From NCBI GenBank assembly GCA_035523995.1, contig DATKPQ010000057.1:1-64000 (forward strand): a DNA stretch of 64,000 nucleotides. Direction: 5' to 3'. The position numbers and the translations under genes were made by a program. Below the pieces are notes generated by a model. It was not told where the DNA came from. It worked only from the letters and a program-made list of their open reading frames with translations, and did not search any database. Positions within the stretch are counted from its first letter, which is position 1, and the number at the start of each line of letters is the position of its first letter. Origin of the DNA: JASHVB01 sp035523995. GTDB taxonomy: Bacteria; Pseudomonadota; Alphaproteobacteria; Acetobacterales; Acetobacteraceae. Shown here one piece after another: positions 7,556 through 16,207 of the stretch.

Positions 7556-8938
7556 ATGCCCACTTCTACCGCGGCAGAGCTCGCCGCCCGGCTCGATCGC
7601 CTGCCTAGCAGCCGGCATGTCTGGAACCTGGTCATCCTGATCTCGCTTGGCGCATGCTTCGAGTTCTACGACCTCTTCCTCACCGCTTACGTCGTTCCCG
7701 GCATGGCGAAGGAAGGTTTGTTCTCGCCGCAGTCGCTGGGCATTTTCGGCATCCTTGCCCCGCTGAAGGTCGCCGGCCCCGGTACCTTCGTCTTCGCCCT
7801 GTTCGCCGGCCTGTGGGTCGGCACCATGGCTTTTGGCTGGGTGGCGGACGCCTACGGCCGGCGCTTCATCTTCACCTTCTCTCTGATCTGGTACTGCATC
7901 AGCACGCTGATCATGGCGTTCCAGCATACCGGCTTCGGCATCGATCTGTGGCGCTTCATTGCGGGCATCGGCATCGGCGTGGAGCTGGTGACGATCGACA
8001 CCTACATCTCCGAATTGATTCCGGCCCACACGCGCGGCCGGGCCTTCGCGATCAACCAGTTCATCGCGTTCTGCGCGGTGCCGGTGGTGGCATTCCTGGC
8101 CTACGTCCTGGGAGCAGAGCATTGGCGCTGGGTGGTAGTGATCGGCGCGATCGGAGCAATCTTCGTGTGGTGGCTGCGCCTGCGCGTTCCGGAGTCGCCG
8201 CGCTGGCTCGCGCGCCACGGCCGCATCGCCGAGGCCGAAACGATCATCGCCGCTATCGAGGCCAAGGTGCAGGCAGAGCATGGCAGCCTGCCGCCGGTCG
8301 GCGCCGCGCGGCCGCCCGAGGTGGGCGAGGGCACGTTCGGCGAACTGTGGCATTCGCCCTATGCCGGGCGGGCGGTACTGCTGTCGGTGTTCAACTTCTT
8401 CCAGACGTTCGGCTATTACGGATTTGCTGCCTGGGTGCCGACACTGCTGATCGCCAAGGGCATCAACGTCACCACCAGCTTGGAATACGCGTTCATCATT
8501 GCCATCGCGAACCCGATCGGTCCGTTGCTTTGCTCGGCGATCGGCGAGCGGATGGAGCGTAAGTGGCAGATCTGCCTCGCCGCGCTGGGCATCGGTGTGT
8601 TCGGCATGGCCTTCGCCTACCAGAGCAGCCCGGGCCTGCTGGTCCTGTTCGGCGTGCTGGTGACGCTGAGCAATAACTGGCTGTCCTACGCCTTCCACGG
8701 CTACCAGGCGGAGCTTTTCCCCACCCGCATCCGCTCCCGCGCGATCGGGTTCGTGTATTCCTGGAGCCGACTGTCGGCGGCGTTCTCGGGGCTGGCGGTG
8801 GGGTTCTTCCTGACGATCGGCGGAGTGAGCGCAGTGTTCGGCTTCATTGCCGGCGCGATGGTGGTCGTGATCGTGTCGATCGGCGGGTTCGGACCACGCA
8901 CCAGCAACCTGGCGTTGGAGGCTATTTCGAACGCATGA
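7556..8938 (+). CDS. MFS transporter (sugar/metabolite:proton symporter type)
   Basis: A 460-residue, 12-helix major facilitator. The loop 2-3 signature GWVADAYGRR and the loop 6 motif VPESPRWLARHGR place it with the sugar-porter/metabolite-H+ symporter branch rather than drug exporters. The N-terminus begins with a cytoplasmic segment before helix 1 (ILISLGACFEFYDLFLTAYV). The acidic FEFYD in helix 1 is common in carriers for organic acids or aromatic acids. The ATG at 7556 has GGAGG 10 bases upstream. It converges with an amidohydrolase gene and shares a terminator-like hairpin with it. The substrate cannot be read from sequence. Confidence 0.85.
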   Translation: MPTSTAAELAARLDRLPSSRHVWNLVILISLGACFEFYDLFLTAYVVPGMAKEGLFSPQSLGIFGILAPLKVAGPGTFVFALFAGLWVGTMAFGWVADAYGRRFIFTFSLIWYCISTLIMAFQHTGFGIDLWRFIAGIGIGVELVTIDTYISELIPAHTRGRAFAINQFIAFCAVPVVAFLAYVLGAEHWRWVVVIGAIGAIFVWWLRLRVPESPRWLARHGRIAEAETIIAAIEAKVQAEHGSLPPVGAARPPEVGEGTFGELWHSPYAGRAVLLSVFNFFQTFGYYGFAAWVPTLLIAKGINVTTSLEYAFIIAIANPIGPLLCSAIGERMERKWQICLAALGIGVFGMAFAYQSSPGLLVLFGVLVTLSNNWLSYAFHGYQAELFPTRIRSRAIGFVYSWSRLSAAFSGLAVGFFLTIGGVSAVFGFIAGAMVVVIVSIGGFGPRTSNLALEAISNA

Positions 8939-8957
8939 GGGCGGCGAATTGCCGCCC
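8939..8957. terminator. Hairpin between convergent MFS and amidohydrolase genes
   Basis: GGGCGGC-GAATT-GCCGCCC is a perfect 7-bp GC stem beginning one base after the stop of the MFS gene and 10 bases before the end of the amidohydrolase gene. There is no T-tract on either side. It may act as a bidirectional terminator or 3'-end stabiliser. Confidence 0.5.
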
Positions 8958-8966
8958 CGGATTCGA

Positions 8967-10037
8967 TCAGGACGCAATCCCGAGCAATCGCGCCGCCGTA
9001 CCGCCGAGGATCGCCACCCGCTCGTCATCGCTAAGACCGGGCGTACTCAATACCAGATCGACTTCCGTGCTGGTCCACGGGAACGGGTAATCGGTGCCGA
9101 TCATGATCTGGCCCGATCCGGTTTCCGCGATCAGGTGCCGCAACGCCTCCGGGGTAAACACGATGGTGTCGAAGAAGAGCTGACCATCGCGCAAATACGA
9201 CGTGGGATTCTTCTTCGGCAGCGGACCGACGCGGTTCGGAAAGCAGCGAATCACCGCATCTGAACGATTCGCATAGGATGGCAGGAAACCGCCGCCATGC
9301 GCGGCGCAGATCTTCAAGCCGGGGAAGCGATCCAGCGTACCCTCGAAGATAAGATGCGACAACGCGATGGTGGTTTCCAGCGGATTGCCGATGGTATTGG
9401 TCAGCAGGCCGCTGCCGTTCAGCCGGCCGCTCGGTTCCAGCTCACGCGTTCCCAGCGGATGCATGAACACCAGCACGCCGAGTTCCTCGCATTTTGCCCA
9501 GAACGGGTGGAATTTCGGATCTGCGAGGTCCTGCCCCGCGACGCTCCCCGCCACGCCGACCCCACGGAACCCCAGCTTCTTCACCGCATGTTCTATTTGC
9601 TCGGCTGCCAGGTCGGGATATTGCAGCGCCGACGTGGCGAAGGCGACGAACCGATCGGGTTGCGCGGCGCAGAATTCCACCAGGGTCTCGTTCTGGATAC
9701 GGATCAGCTCCGCTGCCGCGTCGCGTTCGGCGCGATACCAATAGGGGTTGATGCTGAGTGCCTCGACGTCGATCCCCTGCGCGTCCATCGCCGCGATGCG
9801 CGTGCTGGTGTCGTGCATCAGCAGCCCGGGCGCTTCCAGAGGGTGGTTGATGATCGCGGCGGCGGGCGGAACGATGCAATGAGCATGTACGTCCACCGTC
9901 TTGACGCGCTTGCCGTTCACCACAGCCTCACGCCGGCGCGGCTGCGGCGGGGCGGAGGGCGCCGTGCTGCCAATGGCGCAGCCGACAAACGCGATGCCGG
10001 CCATCGCACTGGAAAGCAGTTCGCCGGGAATGGGCAT
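8967..10037 (-). CDS. Metal-dependent amidohydrolase (Amidohydro_2 / ACMSD-like)
   Basis: A 356-residue TIM-barrel hydrolase or decarboxylase of the amidohydrolase_2 group, which includes aminocarboxymuconate-semialdehyde decarboxylase and related ring-cleavage enzymes. Metal ligands are visible as VDVHAHC (H51, H53), the central FMHPLG, the AHGGGFLPSY histidine and the late aspartate in IGTDYPFPW. The first 30 residues are hydrophobic and end near FVGC, which looks like a poor lipobox. The start ATG at 10037 does have GGAGG 9 bases upstream, so the extension may be translated. The reaction is likely on an aromatic or dicarboxylic intermediate; the convergent MFS gene could supply the substrate, but that is inference. 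Confidence 0.8.
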   Translation of the reverse strand: MPIPGELLSSAMAGIAFVGCAIGSTAPSAPPQPRRREAVVNGKRVKTVDVHAHCIVPPAAAIINHPLEAPGLLMHDTSTRIAAMDAQGIDVEALSINPYWYRAERDAAAELIRIQNETLVEFCAAQPDRFVAFATSALQYPDLAAEQIEHAVKKLGFRGVGVAGSVAGQDLADPKFHPFWAKCEELGVLVFMHPLGTRELEPSGRLNGSGLLTNTIGNPLETTIALSHLIFEGTLDRFPGLKICAAHGGGFLPSYANRSDAVIRCFPNRVGPLPKKNPTSYLRDGQLFFDTIVFTPEALRHLIAETGSGQIMIGTDYPFPWTSTEVDLVLSTPGLSDDERVAILGGTAARLLGIAS

Positions 10038-10176
10038 GGGCGTTCGTCCTCCATCGAGATCGGGTCTGCGGTCGCCCTTTTGGCGCCACGCCCGCTATAG
10101 TGGCGCTTTGCCATGCCCAGTCCGGCGTGGCAATCGCACCCCGATGTCATTGCCGCGACAATGGAGGGCCAGAACG

Positions 10177-11070
10177 ATGTCCGAAGCGGCCGGCTTCCTC
10201 CTGAGCGACGGCACGCAGGTAAAGCCGCAGCTCCCGTTCTTCATCGCCGGTTCCGGCCGTTGCGGCACGACGCTGCTGCGGCGCCTGCTGATCGAGCACG
10301 CCCGCGTTGTCATTCCCCCGGAAAACTACCTTCTGTCCGTCAGTCCGCGGCTGATGGTAATGGCGCAGGGAGATTGGGGGATGTTCTGCCGGCTGGTGCT
10401 GAGCAATCTGGTAAAGCACTCGGGCAACTGGGCGGATTTCGGCATCGATGCCGAAGCGGCTATGTCGCTGCTGGGGGCGATGCCTGCGACGCAGCGGAGC
10501 GTTGCCAATTTCTGGCACGCGTTCCATGCGCTTTATGCGCGGCATGTTGACCGGGATAGCACTACGCGCTGGGGCGACAAGACGCCGTCGAGCGTCGATG
10601 CGCTGCCTGAAATCGTCGGCATCTTCCCGGGTGCGCGGTTCATTTTCATGATCCGCGACGTGTTCGACATGGCGTATTCGTACGGATCGATGGTGGCGGC
10701 CGGGCGTGCCGGGGATTATCTCGGCGGGGCGCGACGCTGGGTGGATGCGAACACGAAGCTGCTGGATTTTTACCAGCGCTGCCCCGCGCAATCGATCATC
10801 GTTCGCTATGAGGACCTGGTGCTGGATGCGGACCGCGAAACGGCGCGAGTGATGGGGCATCTTGGTATCGCGTCTTCGGGCGCAGCCGCCCTCACCAGTG
10901 TAGAGGCACGTGACATCGCGGCGCAACCCGACCTGCGCAATGTGCTGCACGATGTGAATCGCGATTCTATCGGCAAGGGACGCGTGCGGTTGGCGGATGA
11001 TGTGAAGGACTTGATCAGCGCGATGGCCGGACCGCTGCAGCAGCGGCTGGGGTCGGGACAGTCCACATAG
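10177..11070 (+). CDS. Sulfotransferase family protein
   Basis: A 297-residue soluble protein with the PAPS 5'-phosphosulfate loop FFIAGSGRCGTTLLRRLL at residues 21-38, the first block of cytosolic and bacterial sulfotransferases. The 3'-phosphate region appears as FIFMIRDVFDMAYSY (RD motif), and YEDLVLDADRET matches the later RYEDL block. The acceptor cannot be predicted; bacterial members modify lipids, polysaccharides or small metabolites. The ATG at 10177 is chosen over longer upstream frames because GGAGG lies 9 bases before it and homology begins here. It is a single gene between a divergent amidohydrolase and a convergent orphan gene. Confidence 0.82.
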   Translation: MSEAAGFLLSDGTQVKPQLPFFIAGSGRCGTTLLRRLLIEHARVVIPPENYLLSVSPRLMVMAQGDWGMFCRLVLSNLVKHSGNWADFGIDAEAAMSLLGAMPATQRSVANFWHAFHALYARHVDRDSTTRWGDKTPSSVDALPEIVGIFPGARFIFMIRDVFDMAYSYGSMVAAGRAGDYLGGARRWVDANTKLLDFYQRCPAQSIIVRYEDLVLDADRETARVMGHLGIASSGAAALTSVEARDIAAQPDLRNVLHDVNRDSIGKGRVRLADDVKDLISAMAGPLQQRLGSGQST

Positions 11071-11102
11071 CAGCGCACCAGAGGTCGCGGCATTTGGGAG
11101 AT

Positions 11103-12002
11103 CTAGCCATGAGCCGGGGCTTGCTGCAACCGCTCCACTTGCAGTTCAAGCTGGCGTAGCTGCTGTTGGCGATCCGTATCTCGGCCGAATGCAACGCCCT
11201 TTTCCTTTGCAGTCGTTAGAGCATGCTCCAGAGCCTCTCGATGAACAGAAGCGCGCTCATCGCTTGCTGCAATATTAAGCGCGACAAGAGCGTGGTAGCT
11301 TACAAACGGTCTCTCTTTGTCGATACGGTCGGCTAGCCAGTCTAAAAGGCTGTCGTAATCGGGAATGACCTGCAGCGACGCAATGGTTTGCAGGCGATGG
11401 CCAGGAGACGGAGATATTGAAAGTTCGTACCGAAGAGGGTACGCCGCGCGGCCAATCGTCCGCATTTTCGATACGACCACTTCCATCGCGCGCGTTCTGG
11501 CATTGCTGGCCCTCATTGAGCCGCGCACACGTTCATATTCCACTGCAAGTTCATCAACTTGCTGTCGTACCAGCGGAAGGTCTGCGCTCGTCGTCAGCCT
11601 TTCAACCTGGATTGCTCGTTGAATTTCGCCGGGGGTAGGCGCAGGACTCAAACCTTCTGACCTCTCTGCTGCTTGTGCCGATTGGCTCAGTTCATTCTGA
11701 ATCTTTCCTTTGACACCGAAAAATTCGAACTCGGTCAATCGGCGTACTATGTCTTTGAGTTGCGGTCGAAAAAGCAGCACAAAGATGAGCGCTAGTATTG
11801 GCCAAGAGATAGAGGCGATAAAGGTCGCAACCGCTCTCAGGCCATCAGGCGTTAGCCAAGCATCGGAACCGTCGGTGCTAGACGACCTTGAAGCGGCTTT
11901 GATCAGATCGGCCAGAGCTTTCAGAACTTCAGGGGAGGGCGGAATGGGACCTTGAACAGGTTGTACTTCGGCAATTAAGCCGACCAGGGTGATAGCATTC
12001 AT
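11103..12002 (-). CDS. Orphan membrane-anchored protein, unrecognised, lower GC than neighbours
   Basis: A 299-residue protein with no family I can name. Residues 1-50 are Pro/Ser-rich. One clear transmembrane helix follows at about residues 56-80 (FIASISWPILALIFVLLF). Next come a basic stop-transfer stretch and TEFEFFGVKGKIQNELS, which begins a long charged, probably coiled-coil region. A helical C-terminal domain (about 190-290) contains LLDWLADRIDKERPFVSYHALVALNIA and ends in a Gln-rich coiled coil. Base composition is clearly lower in GC, and codon choice differs from flanking genes, suggesting recent transfer. Its soluble part probably faces the cytoplasm. A role in defence or signalling is conceivable but unsupported. 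Confidence 0.6.
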   Translation of the reverse strand: MNAITLVGLIAEVQPVQGPIPPSPEVLKALADLIKAASRSSSTDGSDAWLTPDGLRAVATFIASISWPILALIFVLLFRPQLKDIVRRLTEFEFFGVKGKIQNELSQSAQAAERSEGLSPAPTPGEIQRAIQVERLTTSADLPLVRQQVDELAVEYERVRGSMRASNARTRAMEVVVSKMRTIGRAAYPLRYELSISPSPGHRLQTIASLQVIPDYDSLLDWLADRIDKERPFVSYHALVALNIAASDERASVHREALEHALTTAKEKGVAFGRDTDRQQQLRQLELQVERLQQAPAHG

Positions 12003-12134
12003 ACTCCGATCCTCCCCCGGATCCTACTATAGGTGGCCATCCATCTGTGTCGGGTAGATGTACTTTCTGAGGGATAAATTCGTTGCAAGACACCTTTGGC
12101 CAAGGCAGAAGTCACAGCAGATGGGCAAAACGCC

Positions 12135-13226
12135 TTACCCCGGCACCAGCGGCGCGTGCAGCCGCGTGCCCTTGCAAATAATGCCGCCACGATCGCCCGG
12201 CGTGATGCCGCCGTAGCATTCGGCAAACACCGGCGGCAGAGCACGCGCACCCGGCGGCGCAAGCCAGAGACGCAGCAAGTGGCGCTTGCGTTCCGGCTCG
12301 GCCCAATCCTCATAACCGGTTCGGCTATGCAAAATCGTGTGGTTGTGCAGGAACTGGATGTCGCCCGGCATGAACGTCATGTCGAGCCGCAATTCATCGT
12401 CGGCCGCCAGTTCGCCCAGCATGTCGAGCGCCTCGATATCTTCCGGCACCAGCCGCCGTGCTTCCGGGAAGCGCTGCGACGAACCGATATGCAGCCGCGA
12501 ATAGAGCACTGAAAGCCGGCCGTCCCATTCGTTGAACACTGGTGCGTCGTAAAATGGCGGCTTGCCTTCCGGCACCTCACCGCGCCGATCGATCGGGAAC
12601 GGCTGATACAGCCGCTCCAGCAGATCGGGCCGGCGCACCAGCATGGCATTGTGAATCGCCATCGAGCTGGCGATCGCCGACAGCCCGCCCGACTTCGCCC
12701 GCTTCAGGCACAGCAGCGCCACGACGTCGCATCGGTCGATATGGAAATTCTGCCGCTCATTGGTGGCGTAGCTGCGCGTGTTCGGGTCCCTCGCACTGCT
12801 GCCGCCAAGATCGTAGACGTGGCCAAGCAGATGCCCCTTCGCATTCTGCGAACGCGCGCTGCCGAAATAAGTACCGATGCCCCAATAGATCGTGGCGCTT
12901 TCTTCGATCGGCCGGTTTTCGACCGGCACGCCGCGCAGCAAAACGAACCCGCGACCGTGCAGCACATCGTCGCACAGGCGTTCGAGCACCGGGCCAAGCG
13001 TCGGCAACGGAAAATGCTCGCGGCGGATCGCCGCGATATCCATCCCTCTCGTCTGCATTTGCTGTCGCGCGGCTTCGAGTTCCGCAATTTCCGCGGCCGA
13101 CAAGCGGTAGCTCCACTCCGCTTCGCGTCCGCGCATGTCGGTGGCGGTCCAAACACAGGGGCCTTCGACGGGCCGCAGAAGCGGCATGGATCCCGTGCCA
13201 TTCAGGACGGATGCGGCGGCAGACAT
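12135..13226 (-). CDS. TauD/TfdA-family Fe(II)/2-oxoglutarate dioxygenase
   Basis: A 363-residue oxygenase expected to hydroxylate a small organic substrate while decarboxylating 2-oxoglutarate. The iron-binding HxD is in RQNFHIDRCDVVALL (H162, D164), and the distal histidine lies in FLHNHTILHSR (about 294-300). An arginine in KRHLLRLW follows in the position that holds 2-oxoglutarate. GRGFVLLRGVPVEN is the usual N-terminal block. The ATG at 13226 follows AGGGGAGAG; the upstream frame is not conserved. It is divergent from a PhyH-type dioxygenase with a REP element between them. The substrate is unknown; the form lacks hints of taurine or 2,4-D specificity. Confidence 0.85.
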   Translation of the reverse strand: MSAAASVLNGTGSMPLLRPVEGPCVWTATDMRGREAEWSYRLSAAEIAELEAARQQMQTRGMDIAAIRREHFPLPTLGPVLERLCDDVLHGRGFVLLRGVPVENRPIEESATIYWGIGTYFGSARSQNAKGHLLGHVYDLGGSSARDPNTRSYATNERQNFHIDRCDVVALLCLKRAKSGGLSAIASSMAIHNAMLVRRPDLLERLYQPFPIDRRGEVPEGKPPFYDAPVFNEWDGRLSVLYSRLHIGSSQRFPEARRLVPEDIEALDMLGELAADDELRLDMTFMPGDIQFLHNHTILHSRTGYEDWAEPERKRHLLRLWLAPPGARALPPVFAECYGGITPGDRGGIICKGTRLHAPLVPG

Positions 13227-13354
13227 GGAGGTCTCTCCCCTTCCAAGGTGGACGGCAGCGGCTACGGTCAGCATATCGAACGTCCGCGCCAGGTCCAGCC
13301 TGGCGCTCGCGTCTTGCCGATGTCTGGCACGGACGGTACGCTGGTGCTTCCAAC

Positions 13355-13470
13355 CATGTCATTGCGAGGGACGAAGTGACGAAGCAAGCTTGTTCGAACA
13401 ATATAGCTGGACCGCCCTTGCACCCGCATGGCCGGGGTTGCTTCATCGCTTCGGTCCTTGCAATGACTTA
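13355..13470. repeat. REP-like intergenic element, copy A
   Basis: An imperfect dyad: CATTGCGAGGGACGAAG on the left and CGGTCCTTGCAATGAC on the right, with AAGC/GCTT arms and a variable centre. It belongs to the family seen also near 17.85, 26.17, 28.66, 56.57 and 59.29 kb. It fills most of the gap between the two oxygenase genes. Confidence 0.85.
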
Positions 13471-13526
13471 TTGGTGTTGCGATTCGCGTTGCTCTCATTG
13501 CGGGTCGTAGCCGCGGAGGTCGTTCC

Positions 13527-14384
13527 ATGCCCGCCAGTCTGTCCCCTGGCCAGATCGCGCGTTATCACCGCGACGGTTTCCTTTTCCCCATCGACTGTCT
13601 GACGCCGGACGAGGTCTGTTACTTTCGCAGCCAGCTTGAAAAATTTGAACGCCAGCAGGGCGATACGTTTGGAAAGCTGCCCGATCTGGTAAGGTCGAAA
13701 TCGCATCTCCTGTTTTCGTGGATGGATGAACTGGTGCGTCATCCGAAGGTGCTCGATGCGGTGGAGAGCATCATCGGGCCAAACATCCTGATCTATCATC
13801 TCACGTCGTGGCTGAAAGAGCCGCACGAGGCTTCGCACGTGTCCTGGCACCAGGACGGCACGTATTTTGGTCTCGAACCGTTCGAGCAAATCACGGCCTG
13901 GATTGCACTGACGGATGCCACGCCCGATATGGGCTGCATCAAGGTTCTTCCCGGCAGCCACGTCATTGGTCAGCGCCCGCACAAGGACACGTTCACGCCC
14001 GGCAATCTGCTGTCGCGCGGCCAAACGATCGAACACAGGCTGGACTATACGAAATGCGAGCTTATGCCGTTGAAAGCGGGGCAGATCTCGCTGCATCACA
14101 CGCACATCGTGCATTCGTCGGAGCCGAACCGAACGGAGCGGCGGCGGATCGGCATCGGCGTCAGCTACATCCCGCCGCATTGCCGGCTGGTGAACGAAGG
14201 TGCGCGCGTGACCGCGGCGCTGGTGCGCGGGTGCGACAAGTACGGTCACTTCGACCTGGAGCCGCGACCAGCAGGTGATTTCGATCCAACGTCGCGGGCC
14301 ACACATGCCGAGGCGGTGGCTCGGTTTTTCGAATCGAACAAGCTGCTGGCGGCGCGGCGGCGTTCCGGGAATGTGGGGATTTGA
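13527..14384 (+). CDS. Phytanoyl-CoA dioxygenase (PhyH) family protein
   Basis: A 285-residue Fe(II)/2-oxoglutarate oxygenase. The N-terminal block YHRDGFLFPIDCLTPDEV is typical of PhyH proteins. The iron triad is HxD in VSWHQDGTYFG (H108, D110) with the distal histidine in HTHIVHSSEPN (H196), followed by the 2-oxoglutarate arginine in NRTERRRIGIGVSYI. GCIKVLPGSH is another conserved block. The ATG at 13527 has GGAGG 7 bases upstream. Bacterial relatives hydroxylate lipids, ectoine or secondary metabolites; the substrate here is unknown. Together with the divergent TauD-type gene it may belong to one catabolic or modification route. Confidence 0.88.
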   Translation: MPASLSPGQIARYHRDGFLFPIDCLTPDEVCYFRSQLEKFERQQGDTFGKLPDLVRSKSHLLFSWMDELVRHPKVLDAVESIIGPNILIYHLTSWLKEPHEASHVSWHQDGTYFGLEPFEQITAWIALTDATPDMGCIKVLPGSHVIGQRPHKDTFTPGNLLSRGQTIEHRLDYTKCELMPLKAGQISLHHTHIVHSSEPNRTERRRIGIGVSYIPPHCRLVNEGARVTAALVRGCDKYGHFDLEPRPAGDFDPTSRATHAEAVARFFESNKLLAARRRSGNVGI

Positions 14385-14533
14385 GCGCCTGATAAGCAAT
14401 TGAATTGGCGCGCCGGGACATGACGATAGGGCTCGGCGGCCTCGTCGCGATTGGCATTGGGGTTCCGCCCGCCCCGCATGATCTCCCGATCCACTGGTAA
14501 CTCTGGGGAAAAACCCGCAACGGCCCTCCGCCT

Positions 14534-16207
14534 CTACGCCTTCGGCAGCCGCACCACGAACCGAGCACCCATCACTTCACCGACACTGTCTTTCCGGTTC
14601 TCCGCCCCGATCCAGCCGTGCAGCGCCTCGATGATCTGACGGCTGATCGACAGGCCCAGCCCGGAGTGTTGGCCGAACCGCTCCGCCTTCGGCCGCTCGG
14701 AATAGAACCGGTCGAACACATGCTCCAGGTTCGCCTCGGGAATGCCCGGCCCTTCGTCCTCCACCGACAGTTCCACCTGCCCGTTCACCTCGCGCGCACG
14801 CAGCCAGATCCGCCCGCGCGGTGGACTGAACGACTGCGCGTTCGCGATCAGGTTGCGCAACACCTGCACCAGCCGGTCCTCCACCGCCCATGCCATCAGG
14901 CTCGCAGGTGCCTCCACCACCAGCTTGGGATCGTTGTCAGTATCCCGCGTCGCCTCATCCAGGTCCGCCAGAGCGCGCAGCAGGGGCACAATGTCGATCC
15001 GCTCCGCGGCAATACGCGACAGTTCCGCATCCAGCCGCGACGCATCGCTCACGTCGCTGATCAGCCGGTCAAGCCGGGTCACATCCTGCGCCATGATTGC
15101 CAGCAACTGGCGTTGCCGCACCGGGTCTTCGATGCGGCGCAGAGTCTCGATCGCGCTGCGGATCGAGGACAGCGGATTCTTGATCTCGTGCGCCACGTCG
15201 GCGGCGAAGCGCTCGATTGCGTCCATGCGTGCCCACAACGCCTCGGCGGAATCGGAGAGTGCGGACGCCAGTGCCCCCACTTCATCGCGCCGCGCCAGCA
15301 GCGTCGGCGGAACACCGCCTGCGCGCCCCTGCCCTTCCCGCATCTCCCGCGCCGCATCCGCGAGCCGCAGGATCGGCCGCGCGATCGTGCGCGACATGTA
15401 CCAGGACAGCAGAACAGTCACCGCCAAGGCCAGGACGAACAATTCAAGGATGGAGATGCGCACGGCAAACACGCTGGCATCCACCTCGCGCGCCTCGCGC
15501 GTCAGCAGCACAATACCGACCGTGTGGTGATCATGCTCTACCGGCTCGGCGACCGTCACCAGCAGGCGCCCATCCTTTGTCCGCCGGATATACGGCGGCA
15601 TCTGATTGCTCTGTCCCGTACTGTTCAGCCGCAGCTCTTCCTTCACGTCCGGCTGCCACTCGATGCCGGCGCCGGGAGTCGTGTCCATCAACGGTTCCGG
15701 TGCCTGGTGCGGCAGCAGCGACAGCGCCTGATCGTAGATCCAGCCAATGGTTCCGAAGATCGGCCCGTAGGACACCGGCGGCGGCAACGGCTCGGTCTTG
15801 ATTGCCCCGCCCGGTTCCTCGCGCACACGCGAATCGACGATCACCGAACCATCCGGCGAATAGAGACGCGCATCGGCATCCGGGGTGGGATCGGTCAGCC
15901 GATACAGCAGAGGCCGGGCGATGTCGGGGATCAGCTTGGGATCCTTGGGATTGGTCAGACTGACCGCACTTTCCCCGAGCGCGCCCGCGAACACCCGCGC
16001 TTGCTCGCGTAGCGCGCTAACCTCGGCTTCCAGCAAACCGTTCTGATACTGGTTCAAATACAGCAGCGCTGCGACGACCAGCACCAGCGGCAGGATGTTG
16101 ACGAGCAAGATGCGGCGCAACAGCGGCGACACCCAGCGGCGCCGGAATCGCCGGGGCGGAGTCACTTTGGGCTTCGCGAGCCCGCTGACTGCCGAGCCGT
16201 CGGGCAC
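14534..16207 (-). CDS. chvG: Stimulus-sensing membrane histidine kinase ChvG (ExoS)
   Basis: A 557-residue sensor kinase. Transmembrane helix 1 (about residues 31-50, ILLVNILPLVLVVAALLYL) and helix 2 (about 252-275) bracket a large periplasmic sensor domain of the stimulus-sensing type. HAMP follows. The dimerisation helix has phospho-accepting histidine near 337 in DVAHEIKNPLSSIRSAIETLR. The ATPase domain has the N-box LRNLIANAQSFS and G-boxes DEGPGIP and GLGLSISRQI. In Rhizobiales ChvG/ChvI responds to acid and envelope stress and controls exopolysaccharide and motility. The GTG start at 16207 directly abuts the chvI stop, so the pair is one operon. Confidence 0.93.
   Translation of the reverse strand: MPDGSAVSGLAKPKVTPPRRFRRRWVSPLLRRILLVNILPLVLVVAALLYLNQYQNGLLEAEVSALREQARVFAGALGESAVSLTNPKDPKLIPDIARPLLYRLTDPTPDADARLYSPDGSVIVDSRVREEPGGAIKTEPLPPPVSYGPIFGTIGWIYDQALSLLPHQAPEPLMDTTPGAGIEWQPDVKEELRLNSTGQSNQMPPYIRRTKDGRLLVTVAEPVEHDHHTVGIVLLTREAREVDASVFAVRISILELFVLALAVTVLLSWYMSRTIARPILRLADAAREMREGQGRAGGVPPTLLARRDEVGALASALSDSAEALWARMDAIERFAADVAHEIKNPLSSIRSAIETLRRIEDPVRQRQLLAIMAQDVTRLDRLISDVSDASRLDAELSRIAAERIDIVPLLRALADLDEATRDTDNDPKLVVEAPASLMAWAVEDRLVQVLRNLIANAQSFSPPRGRIWLRAREVNGQVELSVEDEGPGIPEANLEHVFDRFYSERPKAERFGQHSGLGLSISRQIIEALHGWIGAENRKDSVGEVMGARFVVRLPKA

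Noticed and set aside
7547..9028. A 493-codon open frame antisense to the MFS gene
   Set aside because: Mirror frame of a real 12-helix transporter; no ribosome-binding site or conserved block.
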